Of a DNA stretch of 64,000 nucleotides, positions 1-7,527 are shown piece after piece. The DNA comes from Lampropedia cohaerens (GTDB lineage: Bacteria > Pseudomonadota > Gammaproteobacteria > Burkholderiales > Burkholderiaceae_C), in NCBI RefSeq assembly GCF_001005215.1, contig NZ_LBNQ01000040.1, positions 1-64,000 of the forward strand, read 5' to 3'. A model generated the notes under the pieces. That model had not been told where the DNA came from, did not search any database, and worked only from the letters and a program-made list of their open reading frames with translations. Numbering within the stretch: the stretch's first letter is position 1; each line of letters opens with the position of its first letter. Both the position numbers and the translations under genes were made by a program.

Positions 1-347
1 AAGCCACCACGACTGGGGCGATAGGGTATGTTCACGGTCAGCGTTTTCTGGCGGCGGCAGACCGTGCTGTAGTCAGGCACGGGCCAATCCAGGCCCGCCA
101 GATGCATCAGGCTCTGCACGAAACCGATGACTTGGCGCAACGGCAGGCCGAACAGCCCCTTGATGGTCAGGCAGAACTGGATGGCGGCATCGCTGAACGT
201 CGGTGATCGACCACGACGACCGGTGGGCTGGCCGTGCCATTGCATGTCACGATCCAGCCAGACCGAGAGCGAGCCTCTGGCCTTGAGGGCTGCGTTGTAA
301 TCTTTCCAGTTGGTGGTGCGGTATTGGGCGGCAGCGGGCTTGGTCAT
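1..347 (-). CDS. IS5-family transposase, N-terminal part (cut by window edge)
   Basis: Reading leftwards from the ATG at 347, the frame begins MTKPAAAQYRTTNWKDYNAA and continues past residue 110 to the window edge with no stop. The opening (Y-R-T-T-N-W-x-x-Y-N-x-A-L), the segment around GRRGRSPTFSDAAIQFCLT and the following PLRQVIGFVQSL are typical of IS5-family (IS903-like) DDE transposases, which catalyse cut-and-paste transposition. The catalytic DDE residues would lie outside the window, so whether it is intact cannot be judged. The start codon sits 46 bases inside the visible terminal inverted repeat, as expected for a single-gene insertion sequence. Confidence 0.85.
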   Translation of the reverse strand, partial: MTKPAAAQYRTTNWKDYNAALKARGSLSVWLDRDMQWHGQPTGRRGRSPTFSDAAIQFCLTIKGLFGLPLRQVIGFVQSLMHLAGLDWPVPDYSTVCRRQKTLTVNIPYRPSRGG

Positions 348-393
348 GGGTGCGCTAGCCTACAGACTCGGGACGTTTGTGCAACAACGCCCC
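1..393 (-). mobile_element. IS5-family insertion sequence, one end visible
   Basis: Outside the transposase start, the bases at about 370-393, read on the minus strand, begin GGGGCGTTGTTGCACAAACG. This resembles the terminal inverted repeats of IS903-like IS5-family elements, so the outer end is placed near 393. The other end and any target duplication are beyond the window. The element lies within a few bases of the left copy of the 116-bp direct repeat, so it landed right at the edge of the integrated island. Confidence 0.7.
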
Positions 394-397
394 TTGT

Positions 398-513
398 TCC
401 CCTAAATTGCAAGGCATCGTCATGACGCCACATGATTCAATAAATGCCGTAACTCATTGAATTTCAAGTGATAAATGGCGGTTTATGAGTCATCATGATT
501 TTTATCAATGGCC
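398..513. repeat. Left direct repeat / distal attachment site of the island
   Basis: This 116-bp stretch matches 11885-12000 with only a few mismatches (for example ataaatggcgg versus agaaatggctg). It starts at tccccta and ends at atcaatggcc. Just after it, gccaggagg followed by a degenerate copy of the T-arm sequence resembles the tRNA-Arg 3' end, but three bases are missing and four are substituted, so it is no longer a functional tRNA end. This is what an unselected distal att site would look like. Confidence 0.85.
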
Positions 514-580
514 AGGAGGAGTTTGAACAAATCTATCAAACCCAATGCTGGCAAGGGTTTGCGCTGTTCGGTTTAAATTC

Positions 581-600
581 GTTCCCCTGGTCGTTCCCCT
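581..600. repeat. Left-end GTTCCCCT repeats (possible integrase arm sites)
   Basis: Two copies of GTTCCCCT lie at 581-588 and 593-600; a third overlaps the left direct repeat at 396-403. The same octamer recurs at the other end of the island (11823-11890). Repeated short motifs at both ends of an element carrying a tyrosine integrase with an N-terminal arm-binding domain are typical of arm-type binding sites. A small hairpin, TGCCTA-AAAAG-TAGGCA at 600-616, follows directly. The binding role is inferred. Confidence 0.5.
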
Positions 601-660
601 GCCTAAAAAGTAGGCAATTGGCGGGGTAAACTTTCTCACACTCCATCGATCAATCCAGAC

Positions 661-984
661 TCACACTAAAGCACGGCACATCAGCACCAGCTCGGCCCCC
701 TTGCTCTTGGGGTTGATGACGGCCTGAATATCGTACTCGCTGCCGTTGTGGTTGATCTTCATCTGCGGCGTGATGTCGGGCCGATAGCGCATGCGGATGC
801 GCGTTGTCACTTCCGATTGCTGGGCCGATGCGGCAAAGAACTCGCGGCCATTTAGGGGTTCCACCGCTGCCCAGACTGTCGCCACGTCTGACCACGTTTC
901 GATGATGCCGCCTGTATTCGGGTTGCGGCCTGTCGTGAGTTTACGGATCGTCACCCGTTGATCCAGGCGTCCTGCTTCAAGCAT
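661..984 (-). CDS. Phage head-tail adaptor (joining) protein
   Basis: About 107 residues beginning MLEAGRLDQRVTIRKLTTG. The R-L-x-x-R-V-T-I opening, the W-A-A-V-E-P-L-N-G-R-E segment and the later TTRIRMRYR are hallmarks of the HK97 gp10 / SPP1 gp16-like head-tail adaptor family, which closes the portal vertex and provides the docking face for a tail. The start at 984 is preferred over an upstream ATG at 1014 because family members start here and the ATG overlaps the end of the connector gene by eight bases (translational coupling). It is the last gene of the head operon; the following bases run into the island end with no tail gene, so the tail must come from elsewhere. Confidence 0.85.
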   Translation of the reverse strand: MLEAGRLDQRVTIRKLTTGRNPNTGGIIETWSDVATVWAAVEPLNGREFFAASAQQSEVTTRIRMRYRPDITPQMKINHNGSEYDIQAVINPKSKGAELVLMCRALV

Positions 985-1243
985 GGCGGCGGTACGGATA
1001 CAGCAGCCGGTCATAGGTGCTGTTGCGCGTCAGTGGGCCGGATGCTTGCCCTTCGCGGTTCAGGTATAGGTCGCCAGCGCCCAACAGCACGGCGGCGTCC
1101 ACCGGCGCAGCGTCGGGTAGCTCTGGCACGTCCAGATAGTCCAGCACGGCGGCCTTGCTGGCGTCCAGGTACTTTTGCAGCAGCGTGTCTTCGGCATCGT
1201 GGTCGATGCGCAGGTGTGATTTCAGGGCTTCAAGATCAATCAT
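977..1243 (-). CDS. Phage head-tail connector (gp6-like)
   Basis: An 88-residue protein beginning MIDLEALKSHLRIDHDAEDT, characteristic of the HK97 gp6 / phage_connect_1 head-tail connector family (L-x-x-x-K-x-H-L-R-I-D, acidic pair, then a helical body ending in a Y-D-R-L-L-x-P-Y-R motif). It forms a ring below the portal. It sits between TerL and the adaptor; a hairpin with arms 1265-1270 and 1292-1297 lies in the 135-base gap upstream. Length and order match cfPICI and HK97-like head modules. Confidence 0.85.
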   Translation of the reverse strand: MIDLEALKSHLRIDHDAEDTLLQKYLDASKAAVLDYLDVPELPDAAPVDAAVLLGAGDLYLNREGQASGPLTRNSTYDRLLYPYRRHA

Positions 1244-1378
1244 GGCTTCCTCTTGGGTGTAAGTGCCAGCCGCGCAGGAAAGGCGCCTGCCGCTGGCTGT
1301 CGGGGTTTTTCAATGCGTGGCACTCACCGACCAATCCACGTCCGGGCTGCGCCTTGCGGCTCCCTCCCGGCAAGGGCG

Positions 1379-2881
1379 TCAAACAAAGAACACACCAGCG
1401 TCTTGCGCGGCATGCTCCAGGCCTGAAACTGCAAAGGCATTGGCAAGTGCTGCCATGCCGTCAATCCGTCCTGTAGGGCGGCTCTTGTCGAACTTGCGAT
1501 TTCCCGCAGGGTCTTGCGTGGTCGTGGCGTTCGCTGCGCACCAGGTCAGCACCGGATGGTTGCCATGTACCAATTCCTGGTTCAACAATGCCGCCTCCAG
1601 CGCATCAATGGCGGGCGCTTGATCGCGGAATCCTTGGCCGATGGGCAGCAGCGGTAGATCCAGGCCCAGCCGCTCCAGCTCAGCCTTGAACACGTCGATG
1701 CGCCAGCGGTCAAAGCCAATGGCCTGAATGTCGAAGTCCGCGCAGATTTCGGCCACTTCCTGGGCCACCTGGTCATAGCGGATGGATGAACCAGGGCAGG
1801 TGCGCAGCAGCCCTTGCTGCACCCACACGTCATAGGGCGCTCGATCGCGTCTGGCGCGCTCGGCAAGCGTGTCCTTGGGCGTCCAAAAGTACGGATGCAC
1901 CTGCCACACACCGTCCACCTGGACGATCACCACAAAGGCCGTCAGGTCGGTGCGGGCGGATAAGTCCAGGCCAGCAAAGGCAGGCGAATCCCCGCAATCA
2001 CGGGTATTTGAAAGCCCACAACCGCAAGCCTTCCACACCTCAGCACTGACGAACGGGCTTTCTGTGGAAACACGCTGGTTCAGCAGCAGATTGCGCACGC
2101 TGTTGGCCATGCTGGGCATACGCTGGGCCTGCTTCATTTGCTCGGCCAGGTCATCCTTGGAGCGGAACAGTCCAAGCGCAGGATTGGCCGCTTGCCAAGC
2201 TGCTTCATCCAACAGGTCACAGTCCTTGGGGGCTTCGTACACGCGGCAAACAATGCGCGGATCGTTGCTGGTCTTGGCGTCATCAATCCACACACTCAGT
2301 AGGTCCGCGTCGCTGGCGGCTTGGGTGGATATGGCGATCAGCAGCGGCTCCGCATGCGCGCCTTGGCTGGTGGTAATGGCGTCCACGAAGTCGCTTTGTG
2401 GGCCTTGCACTTGGCCGATTTCGTCCAGGATCGCCAGCACCGGGCTAAGGCCGTGCGCAGTCTTTCCTTCGGCAGCCAAGGCACGATATTCCACGTTCAG
2501 AGGCAGGCCAATCAGCCGCTTACCCGACGGGATGATGCGCACCAGCGGGGCTAGCTTAGCGGACTGTTGCACCATCTTGCAGGCCAGATTGAACACAAGG
2601 GCGGCTTGGTCGCGGCTCATGGCGCCGCTGACAATCTGCGCGTTTTGCTTGGCTTCAGGCCCCACCAGGTGCGCCAGCAGCAGGCCAGCGATCAAACCGC
2701 TTTTGCCATTCTTGCGGGCAATGCTCAGAATCGCGCGGCGGGTGCCGTGCGGGTTGTCGTACACGTCGCGGATGAAGTCCTTTTGAAAGCCAGCCAGCAC
2801 CAAGGGCTTGCCCACGTCCGCACCTTCAGGCGTGACGCAGTAGCGCTCAATGAATTGGATGATGCGGTCGGCTCGGGTCAT
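1379..2881 (-). CDS. terL: Phage terminase large subunit
   Basis: A 500-residue packaging motor. The N-terminal ATPase has a Walker A-like SIARKNGKSG near residues 53-62 and a Walker B LAILDEIGQ near 149-157. The C-terminal RNase H-like nuclease starts at FAGLDLSARTDLTAF with its metal-binding aspartates. This is the Terminase_1 (HK97/P27-partner) family. It cuts DNA at cos or pac and threads it into the prohead. It starts six bases after the TerS stop. The gene is full length and has no visible lesion, which argues that the island packages its own DNA rather than being a decayed prophage. Confidence 0.93.
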   Translation of the reverse strand: MTRADRIIQFIERYCVTPEGADVGKPLVLAGFQKDFIRDVYDNPHGTRRAILSIARKNGKSGLIAGLLLAHLVGPEAKQNAQIVSGAMSRDQAALVFNLACKMVQQSAKLAPLVRIIPSGKRLIGLPLNVEYRALAAEGKTAHGLSPVLAILDEIGQVQGPQSDFVDAITTSQGAHAEPLLIAISTQAASDADLLSVWIDDAKTSNDPRIVCRVYEAPKDCDLLDEAAWQAANPALGLFRSKDDLAEQMKQAQRMPSMANSVRNLLLNQRVSTESPFVSAEVWKACGCGLSNTRDCGDSPAFAGLDLSARTDLTAFVVIVQVDGVWQVHPYFWTPKDTLAERARRDRAPYDVWVQQGLLRTCPGSSIRYDQVAQEVAEICADFDIQAIGFDRWRIDVFKAELERLGLDLPLLPIGQGFRDQAPAIDALEAALLNQELVHGNHPVLTWCAANATTTQDPAGNRKFDKSRPTGRIDGMAALANAFAVSGLEHAAQDAGVFFV

Positions 2882-2887
2882 GGCTAA

Positions 2888-3289
2888 TCAGTGCGCACGC
2901 GGGATCAGGTCATCGTCGGGGGCATTGCGCGCGTTGCGCTCCAAGGTGTTGGCGTCCACCTGGTCAGCAGCGCGGCCAGTGGTGGCGGTTGGGTGAACGG
3001 CCACCGAGCGCGCCAATGCCATTGCCAAGCGGGTCAGCTTCGCATGCGCATCGCTGCCAACCTGGGTTAGCTCTATGCCGTACTGGGTGCGCGCCAGGTT
3101 TGCGGCCATCAACAGATCCGCTTGCGTCCATAAGTCACGGCTGCGGCTGGTCACAATCGCGTCCCAGAACGGGCGACACTCAGCCGGAAGGTTGACGCAT
3201 TTGGGCGGCTCAATGGGCGCTTGCGCGGCGTTCTGGTGGGCGGCAACGGCTGCTTTGGCGCTGTCAGATCGTTGTCTCTTTGGCTTCAT
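2888..3289 (-). CDS. terS: Phage terminase small subunit (P27 family)
   Basis: A 133-residue protein with a basic, K/R-rich start (MKPKRQRSDSAKAA), a proline-rich linker, then LPAECRPFWDAIV and the LWTQADLLMAANLARTQY helix, the typical core of P27-family small terminases. It recognises the packaging site and loads TerL. An own TerS gives a satellite packaging specificity distinct from its helper. It is followed directly by TerL and preceded, after a 62-base gap, by the HNH gene, the arrangement seen in HK97-like cos modules. Confidence 0.88.
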   Translation of the reverse strand: MKPKRQRSDSAKAAVAAHQNAAQAPIEPPKCVNLPAECRPFWDAIVTSRSRDLWTQADLLMAANLARTQYGIELTQVGSDAHAKLTRLAMALARSVAVHPTATTGRAADQVDANTLERNARNAPDDDLIPRAH

Positions 3290-3351
3290 TCTGATTGCCT
3301 ATTATTTAAGCAGGTAGCGTTAAAAAAAGGGTGGGGGCGCGGTCTTCTGGC

Positions 3352-3717
3352 TCAGCTTTCCAGTGATTTCTGGTTGCGGGCCATCAATGGCTGCACCGTG
3401 CCTCGGTTCCACGGGTGGTTGCTGTCCAGCGGCAGGCCGTCGGCATCGCATCCTTGGCTGACTGCCTTGCCGTGGTCACTGGCTGTCTTGAGCGAGTGAC
3501 AGATATGGCACAGCGGTTGCAGGTTGTCCGGGCTGTTGTCCGATGGGTCGCCGCTCACATGGTCAACGTCGGTGGCAGGCGTTACCAGTCCACGCGCTTG
3601 GCAGTGGCGGCACAGTGGCTCACTGGCCAACACTGATTCACGCAGGCGGCGCCAGGCACTGCTATTCAGAGGGATGGTGCGCCGTGGGTCGGCGTTGCGT
3701 CCTGTTCTGCTGCTCAT
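3352..3717 (-). CDS. HNH endonuclease (head-module type)
   Basis: A 121-residue HNH nuclease. A zinc knuckle is formed by CRHCQARG and LCHICHSLK, and between them lies the HNH core DVDHVSGDPSDNSPDNLQPL. In HK97-like cos phages a small HNH protein encoded beside the terminase is needed for specific cos cleavage with TerL, and the gene is conserved in cfPICIs. Its ATG overlaps the portal stop as ATGA, so it is translationally coupled to the portal gene. Confidence 0.9.
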   Translation of the reverse strand: MSSRTGRNADPRRTIPLNSSAWRRLRESVLASEPLCRHCQARGLVTPATDVDHVSGDPSDNSPDNLQPLCHICHSLKTASDHGKAVSQGCDADGLPLDSNHPWNRGTVQPLMARNQKSLES

Positions 3718-4892
3718 GCGGGCACCTGCTTGCTTGGGTAGGGCTGTGGGGTGGCCACCTGCGTTTCAAGCGCAGGTGATTCGTCTATCCCCTCGATGGT
3801 CGGCAGGTTCTCCAGTGCGCGGGCTTCGCTCTTGAGCATCCAGCCACTGGCAATGCCGCTGGAGTAGAACGCTGCCCGGGTGGTGCTATCGCCCCTTAGC
3901 AGGCCTTCCACGCTGTGCTCCACGAAGTAGGTGCGGCGTGCGGCTTCGCTCAGGCACTTGGCGTTGATGGCCTGTTCCCACATCAATAGCCAGCGGCGCA
4001 ATGTCAGGGTCACGAACTGGCGGGCCATCTCGGTGCTGTTGGAGTAGTTGGCAGACTCTTGCGCGCCCACCAGCACCGGCGGCACCCGGAAGATGCGGCA
4101 TACCTCGATCACACTGAACTTGCGTGCCTCGATCCATTCGGCATCCTCCATCGTCTGGGTGATGGGGTTGTACTTCATGCCACCGTCCAGCACCGGCGTG
4201 GCGCCACTGCGATGGGCTGCCCATGCCTCCTTGATGGTCTGGCGTTGTTCGGCCTTCAAGGCACCAGGTGCTTCCAGCACACCGGCCAGCTTGGCACCGT
4301 TGCGGAAAGTCTCCACGCCCATTTGTTGTTCAGCCTGGGCCAGCTCGATCACGCCACGGGCAACAGCGATAGGGCTAAGGCCAAGCACGCCGTCAGGGCC
4401 GATTCGGTGGCGCAAGTGCAATACCTCATGGGCCAGTAGGCGCACCAGTTGGCCAGTTGTTGAATCCGTGTACTCATAGGCCAGGCTCCCATTCTTCAGG
4501 CGCAGCACCTGAACGTCCTTCAAAGGCCAAAGGGCCGTCACTTGGCCGTCGTGGCCGCGCTCGATGCGGGCAAATGCATTGCCGGTCAGCAGCACCTGTG
4601 CGGTCATCCATTCCCGGAACTCCAAGGCGGTCTGTTCTGGGTTTGCCTGGTCGTGCAAGACGCGATAGAGCGGGTGCTGGCGGGCCTTGTCTTCGCCCTT
4701 GAACACATGCAAGGGCAGACTGGCCACGGTTTCAGAGATAGCGGCCACGCAGGCAAAAACAGCGCTCACGCCTTGCGCGGTTGCCGGGTTCACCGGGCCG
4801 CTGCGCAGGGCTTGGAAGTCCTGCCAGTAGGAATCACCGCCAGGCGCATGGTTGGTGCTGCGGCGCTCGAATAGTTTGTTCAGCCAGTTCAT
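3714..4892 (-). CDS. Phage portal protein (HK97 family)
   Basis: A 392-residue portal. MNWLNKLFERRS at the start, then VSAVFACVAAISETVASLPL, LTGNAFARIERG, the HEVLHLRHRIGPDGVLGLSP stretch and the RIFRVPPVLVGAQESANYSN motif are diagnostic of HK97-type portals. It forms the dodecameric DNA entry ring. The start at 4892 is chosen because it makes an ATGA overlap with the protease stop and matches the family; an ATG at 4910 would add only six residues. Confidence 0.93.
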   Translation of the reverse strand: MNWLNKLFERRSTNHAPGGDSYWQDFQALRSGPVNPATAQGVSAVFACVAAISETVASLPLHVFKGEDKARQHPLYRVLHDQANPEQTALEFREWMTAQVLLTGNAFARIERGHDGQVTALWPLKDVQVLRLKNGSLAYEYTDSTTGQLVRLLAHEVLHLRHRIGPDGVLGLSPIAVARGVIELAQAEQQMGVETFRNGAKLAGVLEAPGALKAEQRQTIKEAWAAHRSGATPVLDGGMKYNPITQTMEDAEWIEARKFSVIEVCRIFRVPPVLVGAQESANYSNSTEMARQFVTLTLRRWLLMWEQAINAKCLSEAARRTYFVEHSVEGLLRGDSTTRAAFYSSGIASGWMLKSEARALENLPTIEGIDESPALETQVATPQPYPSKQVPA

Positions 4893-5416
4893 GCGCAGGT
4901 CTCCAACCAAAGCGCGTTCAGGTCACTTCGGCGCTTGGCCTGTGCGGCAGAACGCAGGGCCACTTCGGTGGCCTGATAGGCCGGGTTGCTGGTCAGTGTC
5001 ACTTCCAGCAGGTTGACGCTGCGCAGCTCGCGGATAGGCTTGTCGCCGTTGCGCCAGGCATCGCCACCAGCGGGCACGATGAAGCCAAAAGAACAACCGG
5101 ACACATCGCCACGCTTGACCAGCTCCAGCACGTCATTGCCGACGGTGGTGTTGGGAATGTCCATCGCAAAGGCCAAGCCCTTGGCGTCACTCCAAAGGCG
5201 CAGGGTCTGGCTTTTGGTGGTGCCGAGAATGGCAGGGCCTTGGTGGTCGTAGAGGGCGCGCACGTTGACCTTGCTGCGCAGGCTGGCATCGAAGGCACCG
5301 GGCTTGACCAGCTCCACGAAGTCGCCAAGGTCTGCCGGGCTGTCGTATACGGCGGCATAGCCAGTGACCGTGCGGCCTGTGGATTGCAGCCCATGGGCTG
5401 TGCGAATCTCGATCAT
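4889..5416 (-). CDS. Prohead maturation protease (HK97 family)
   Basis: A 175-residue protein starting MIEIRTAHGLQSTGRTVTGY. The GYAAVYDSPADLG segment, LYDHQ with the catalytic-type histidine, and SGCSFGFIVP with the serine are characteristic of HK97 gp4-like prohead serine proteases (family U35/S78). It trims the capsid delta domain during maturation. The ATG at 5416 follows GTGGAGG with a six-base spacer, better than the GTG at 5431 that abuts the capsid stop. Confidence 0.9.
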   Translation of the reverse strand: MIEIRTAHGLQSTGRTVTGYAAVYDSPADLGDFVELVKPGAFDASLRSKVNVRALYDHQGPAILGTTKSQTLRLWSDAKGLAFAMDIPNTTVGNDVLELVKRGDVSGCSFGFIVPAGGDAWRNGDKPIRELRSVNLLEVTLTSNPAYQATEVALRSAAQAKRRSDLNALWLETCA

Positions 5417-5431
5417 GGCGCGCGCCTCCAC

Positions 5432-6661
5432 TCAGATGGCGATGTCGTCGACCAGCACGAAGGCTTCAGGGCGGCGCACCGCAGCATCCAGCGTGGTCAT
5501 GATGCGAATCTGTACCGCACCACGGCTGTAGGGGCCGTCCGCATAGGGATTGGCGAGAATGTCGATGCCACCCCACTGGCCAATCACCAATTCCGAGAAG
5601 TCGCCCAGGATGGCGCGGCCTGTCACATCTTCGCCTGCGGTCTTGTTGTCCAGTTGCTGGGTCACTGCCACGGGCAGTCCGGCAAGCTGGCCGTTTTCCA
5701 TCAGGTAGGCGCTGCCAGCAGTCGACGCCTTCAGGGTGCTGCGCAGCTTGGTGGCCACCTGTGGCGTGGTCAGCCAGTAGTTGCCCGCGATGTTGGCCAG
5801 CGTCAGCTTCTCTTGCACTTGCAGCACATTGGCCCAGCCCAGCGTTGCCAGGCTGGCAGTCTGGATGCCGGTCGCGTTGACGATGCCAATCGGTTGCTTG
5901 GCGGCAGCCGTGCCGTGGAGCAATGCCTTGTCCACCGCCAAGCCAATGACTGCGGCCAGGTCATCGCGCACCAGCTTTTCAGCGTCAGGGCTGGACTGTT
6001 GCAGCAGTTGGCGGCTCAGCTCGGCCAGCGCACCCACATGCTTGGGCGACAAGGTGACGGTGTTAAAGCCCAGCGGCGCGCCCACGCTCAGCGCATCGCC
6101 TTCTGCCAGCCAGGTCGCGGCACTGGTGCTGGTCTGCTTGGGGATCACCACGTCACCACGCAGGCCCGTCAGGGTACGCACACCCAGGCTGCGCACGATG
6201 GTGGAATTGCGCAGCAGGCCAATGAATTGGTCGGCACGGAAGTCTTTGGGCACGATGCCGTCCGCCGTGGTCGTGGTGTTGCTGCGGGTCTCGAATGCGG
6301 AAGCTGGCACCAGCACCCCCTTGGCGGTCTGGCCGTTGCGCTTGGCCTCTTGCTGGTATTCCGCAAGGGCACCCGTGACGGCGCGTTGCTCCACCTGGGC
6401 ATTGATGGCGTCCAGCAGGCTGATGCGGCTTTCCAGCTCGGTGCGCTGCTTGTCCACCGGCGCACCAGCGGAACGGCGCTCGGCTTCTTCCAGGAACACG
6501 GCGCGCTGTTCGGCAGCTTCCAGGCCTTGAATCTCAGCCTTCAGGCCGTCGAACTTGGTTTGCGCTTCGGCGCTCAGGTTCTGGCCATTGGCAGCTTCGA
6601 TCAGGTTGCGCGCTTCGGCCACCTTGGCGGCGCGGGCTTCACGGATTTCATGCAATTTCAC
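5432..6661 (-). CDS. Major capsid protein (HK97 fold)
   Basis: A 409-residue phage major capsid protein. Residues 1 to about 100 are a charged, coiled-coil scaffolding (delta) region (KLHEIREARAAKVAEARNLI) that the upstream-encoded family protease would remove. The HK97 fold follows, with recognisable motifs VRSLGVRTLTGLRGDVVIP, ATWLAEGDA, LSPKHVGALAELSRQLLQQS and a C-terminal AVRRPEAFVLVDD strand. It is the first gene of the head operon, immediately downstream of the 6662-7527 control region. Confidence 0.95.
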   Translation of the reverse strand: MKLHEIREARAAKVAEARNLIEAANGQNLSAEAQTKFDGLKAEIQGLEAAEQRAVFLEEAERRSAGAPVDKQRTELESRISLLDAINAQVEQRAVTGALAEYQQEAKRNGQTAKGVLVPASAFETRSNTTTTADGIVPKDFRADQFIGLLRNSTIVRSLGVRTLTGLRGDVVIPKQTSTSAATWLAEGDALSVGAPLGFNTVTLSPKHVGALAELSRQLLQQSSPDAEKLVRDDLAAVIGLAVDKALLHGTAAAKQPIGIVNATGIQTASLATLGWANVLQVQEKLTLANIAGNYWLTTPQVATKLRSTLKASTAGSAYLMENGQLAGLPVAVTQQLDNKTAGEDVTGRAILGDFSELVIGQWGGIDILANPYADGPYSRGAVQIRIMTTLDAAVRRPEAFVLVDDIAI

Positions 6662-6837
6662 GGGGCTCCCCTCTCTCTATCTTCGAAGATGAATCAATAG
6701 AAAATAACTATCGTGATTGATTGTACTATTGATATTGACTATTGCAAAGGGTTTGTGATAGGTGAAGCCTATGTCTGCAAAGGGGTCGCGTTTCAAACGC
6801 CACGCGTGATGCCGCGCGTGCGTGGGGGCGCTGGATT

Positions 6838-6856
6838 CGTCCTCAATTTGAGGACG
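6838..6856. promoter_or_regulatory. Perfect 19-bp palindrome upstream of the head operon
   Basis: CGTCCTCAA-T-TTGAGGACG is a perfect 9-1-9 inverted repeat 177 bases upstream of the capsid start. Its symmetry fits an operator for a dimeric regulator, such as AlpA, the winged-helix protein encoded in the island, or a helper-phage activator. There is no T-run, so it is not a terminator. Confidence 0.5.
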
Positions 6857-7007
6857 GGCGATAACCGTGATGCCGCGCGCGCAGGGTATTCCTTCATCCC
6901 GCAATGGGGAGTGGACGCATGACATCCGTGACGCCTCGCACGTAAAGGCACGCTCCGGTGGTGATAATCGCCACCCCATGTCTCCGGACACTCCGGTGGC
7001 CAAGGTG

Positions 7008-7022
7008 TTCTCACTGTGAGAA
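7008..7022. promoter_or_regulatory. Perfect 15-bp palindrome
   Basis: TTCTCAC-T-GTGAGAA is a perfect 7-1-7 inverted repeat in the same control region. Its sequence is unrelated to the 19-bp palindrome, suggesting a second regulator or a structural role at an origin. Confidence 0.45.
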
Positions 7023-7203
7023 TGGCGGGCAGCACTGCCGCAACGCATGCGCGGGGACACTCCCGAATTGCGTTTTCGTCGTTCGGGAAATGCACCAGAC
7101 AAGTACGGTGCGTTCACGGTTCGTGTACGGTGAATTCACGGTGTTTGTGCGGGGTGCTGGTGCTTCCATCATGGAAATCCTCGCTGTGCGGTCGTTGAGC
7201 GTC

Positions 7204-7393
7204 CGTTCAGCGTTCGCTGTGCGTTCGTTCAGCAGCGCACGCCATCAGTGAGAAACCGACTGGGTTTTTTCTGGAAACCGACTGGGTTTCTGCGGGGTTT
7301 CTATTGGGTTTCTGCGACAGGCCTGCAACGTTTCAGCCGCGTTTCAGGTGTCCGGCTGCAACGTTTCAGGTGCCGTTGCAGGTGTGTTTCAGG
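7204..7393. repeat. 22-bp iterons and 11/22-bp phased repeats (putative replication origin)
   Basis: Three tandem 22-bp units run from 7252 to 7317: two begin GAAACCGACTGGGTTT (7252, 7274), and the last two share GGGTTTCTGCG (7284 and 7306). CGTTCAGC occurs at 7204 and 7226, again 22 bases apart. Downstream, CTGCAACGTTTCAG occurs at 7323 and 7356, and GTTTCAG cores begin at 7330, 7341, 7363 and 7386, spaced 11, 22 and 23. Helically phased repeats next to a rep gene are the usual architecture of an iteron origin. They lie just downstream of the rep gene on the minus strand. Confidence 0.7.
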
Positions 7394-7527
7394 TCGCAGG
7401 CCGACCGCGAGCGCTTTCACCCCTTTCTTGCCTGTTTCTGGTCTCTGGATGGCGGGTGGCGAGTGAGGGGGACAATGGACGATGCCAGGCAGATTATCTT
7501 GATATGGCTTCCGGACACCTCTGCAGT

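Larger units (their letters stand above)
6662..7527. promoter_or_regulatory. Non-coding control/origin region between replication and head modules
   Basis: This 866-base stretch lacks a convincing gene; the open frame at 6677-7117 on the minus strand resembles no protein family and is interrupted by repeats. It holds a perfect 19-bp palindrome (6838-6856), a perfect 15-bp palindrome (7008-7022), a 14-bp direct repeat CGTGATGCCGCGCG at 6805-6818 and 6866-6879, an inverted repeat GGTGG/CCACC at 6957-6961 and 6971-6975, and phased direct repeats at 7204-7393. A promoter for the head operon (start 6661), operators and a replication origin or packaging site are the likely contents. These roles are inferred. 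Confidence 0.6.

Noticed and set aside
234-425. Short plus-strand frame across the IS end and left att repeat
   Set aside because: Antisense to the transposase start and crosses the IS boundary; no family resemblance.
600-616. Hairpin TGCCTA-AAAAG-TAGGCA as terminator of the head operon
   Set aside because: The six-base stem is not followed by a T-run in the direction of transcription; retained only as a feature of the left end.
4781-6700. A 639-codon open frame on the plus strand across the portal, protease and capsid genes
   Set aside because: It is antisense to three well-recognised head genes, has no family resemblance, and long antisense frames are expected in GC-rich DNA.
6677-7117. 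A 146-codon minus-strand frame in the island control region
   Set aside because: No similarity, no ribosome site, overlaps two perfect palindromes and direct repeats; better read as non-coding control DNA.
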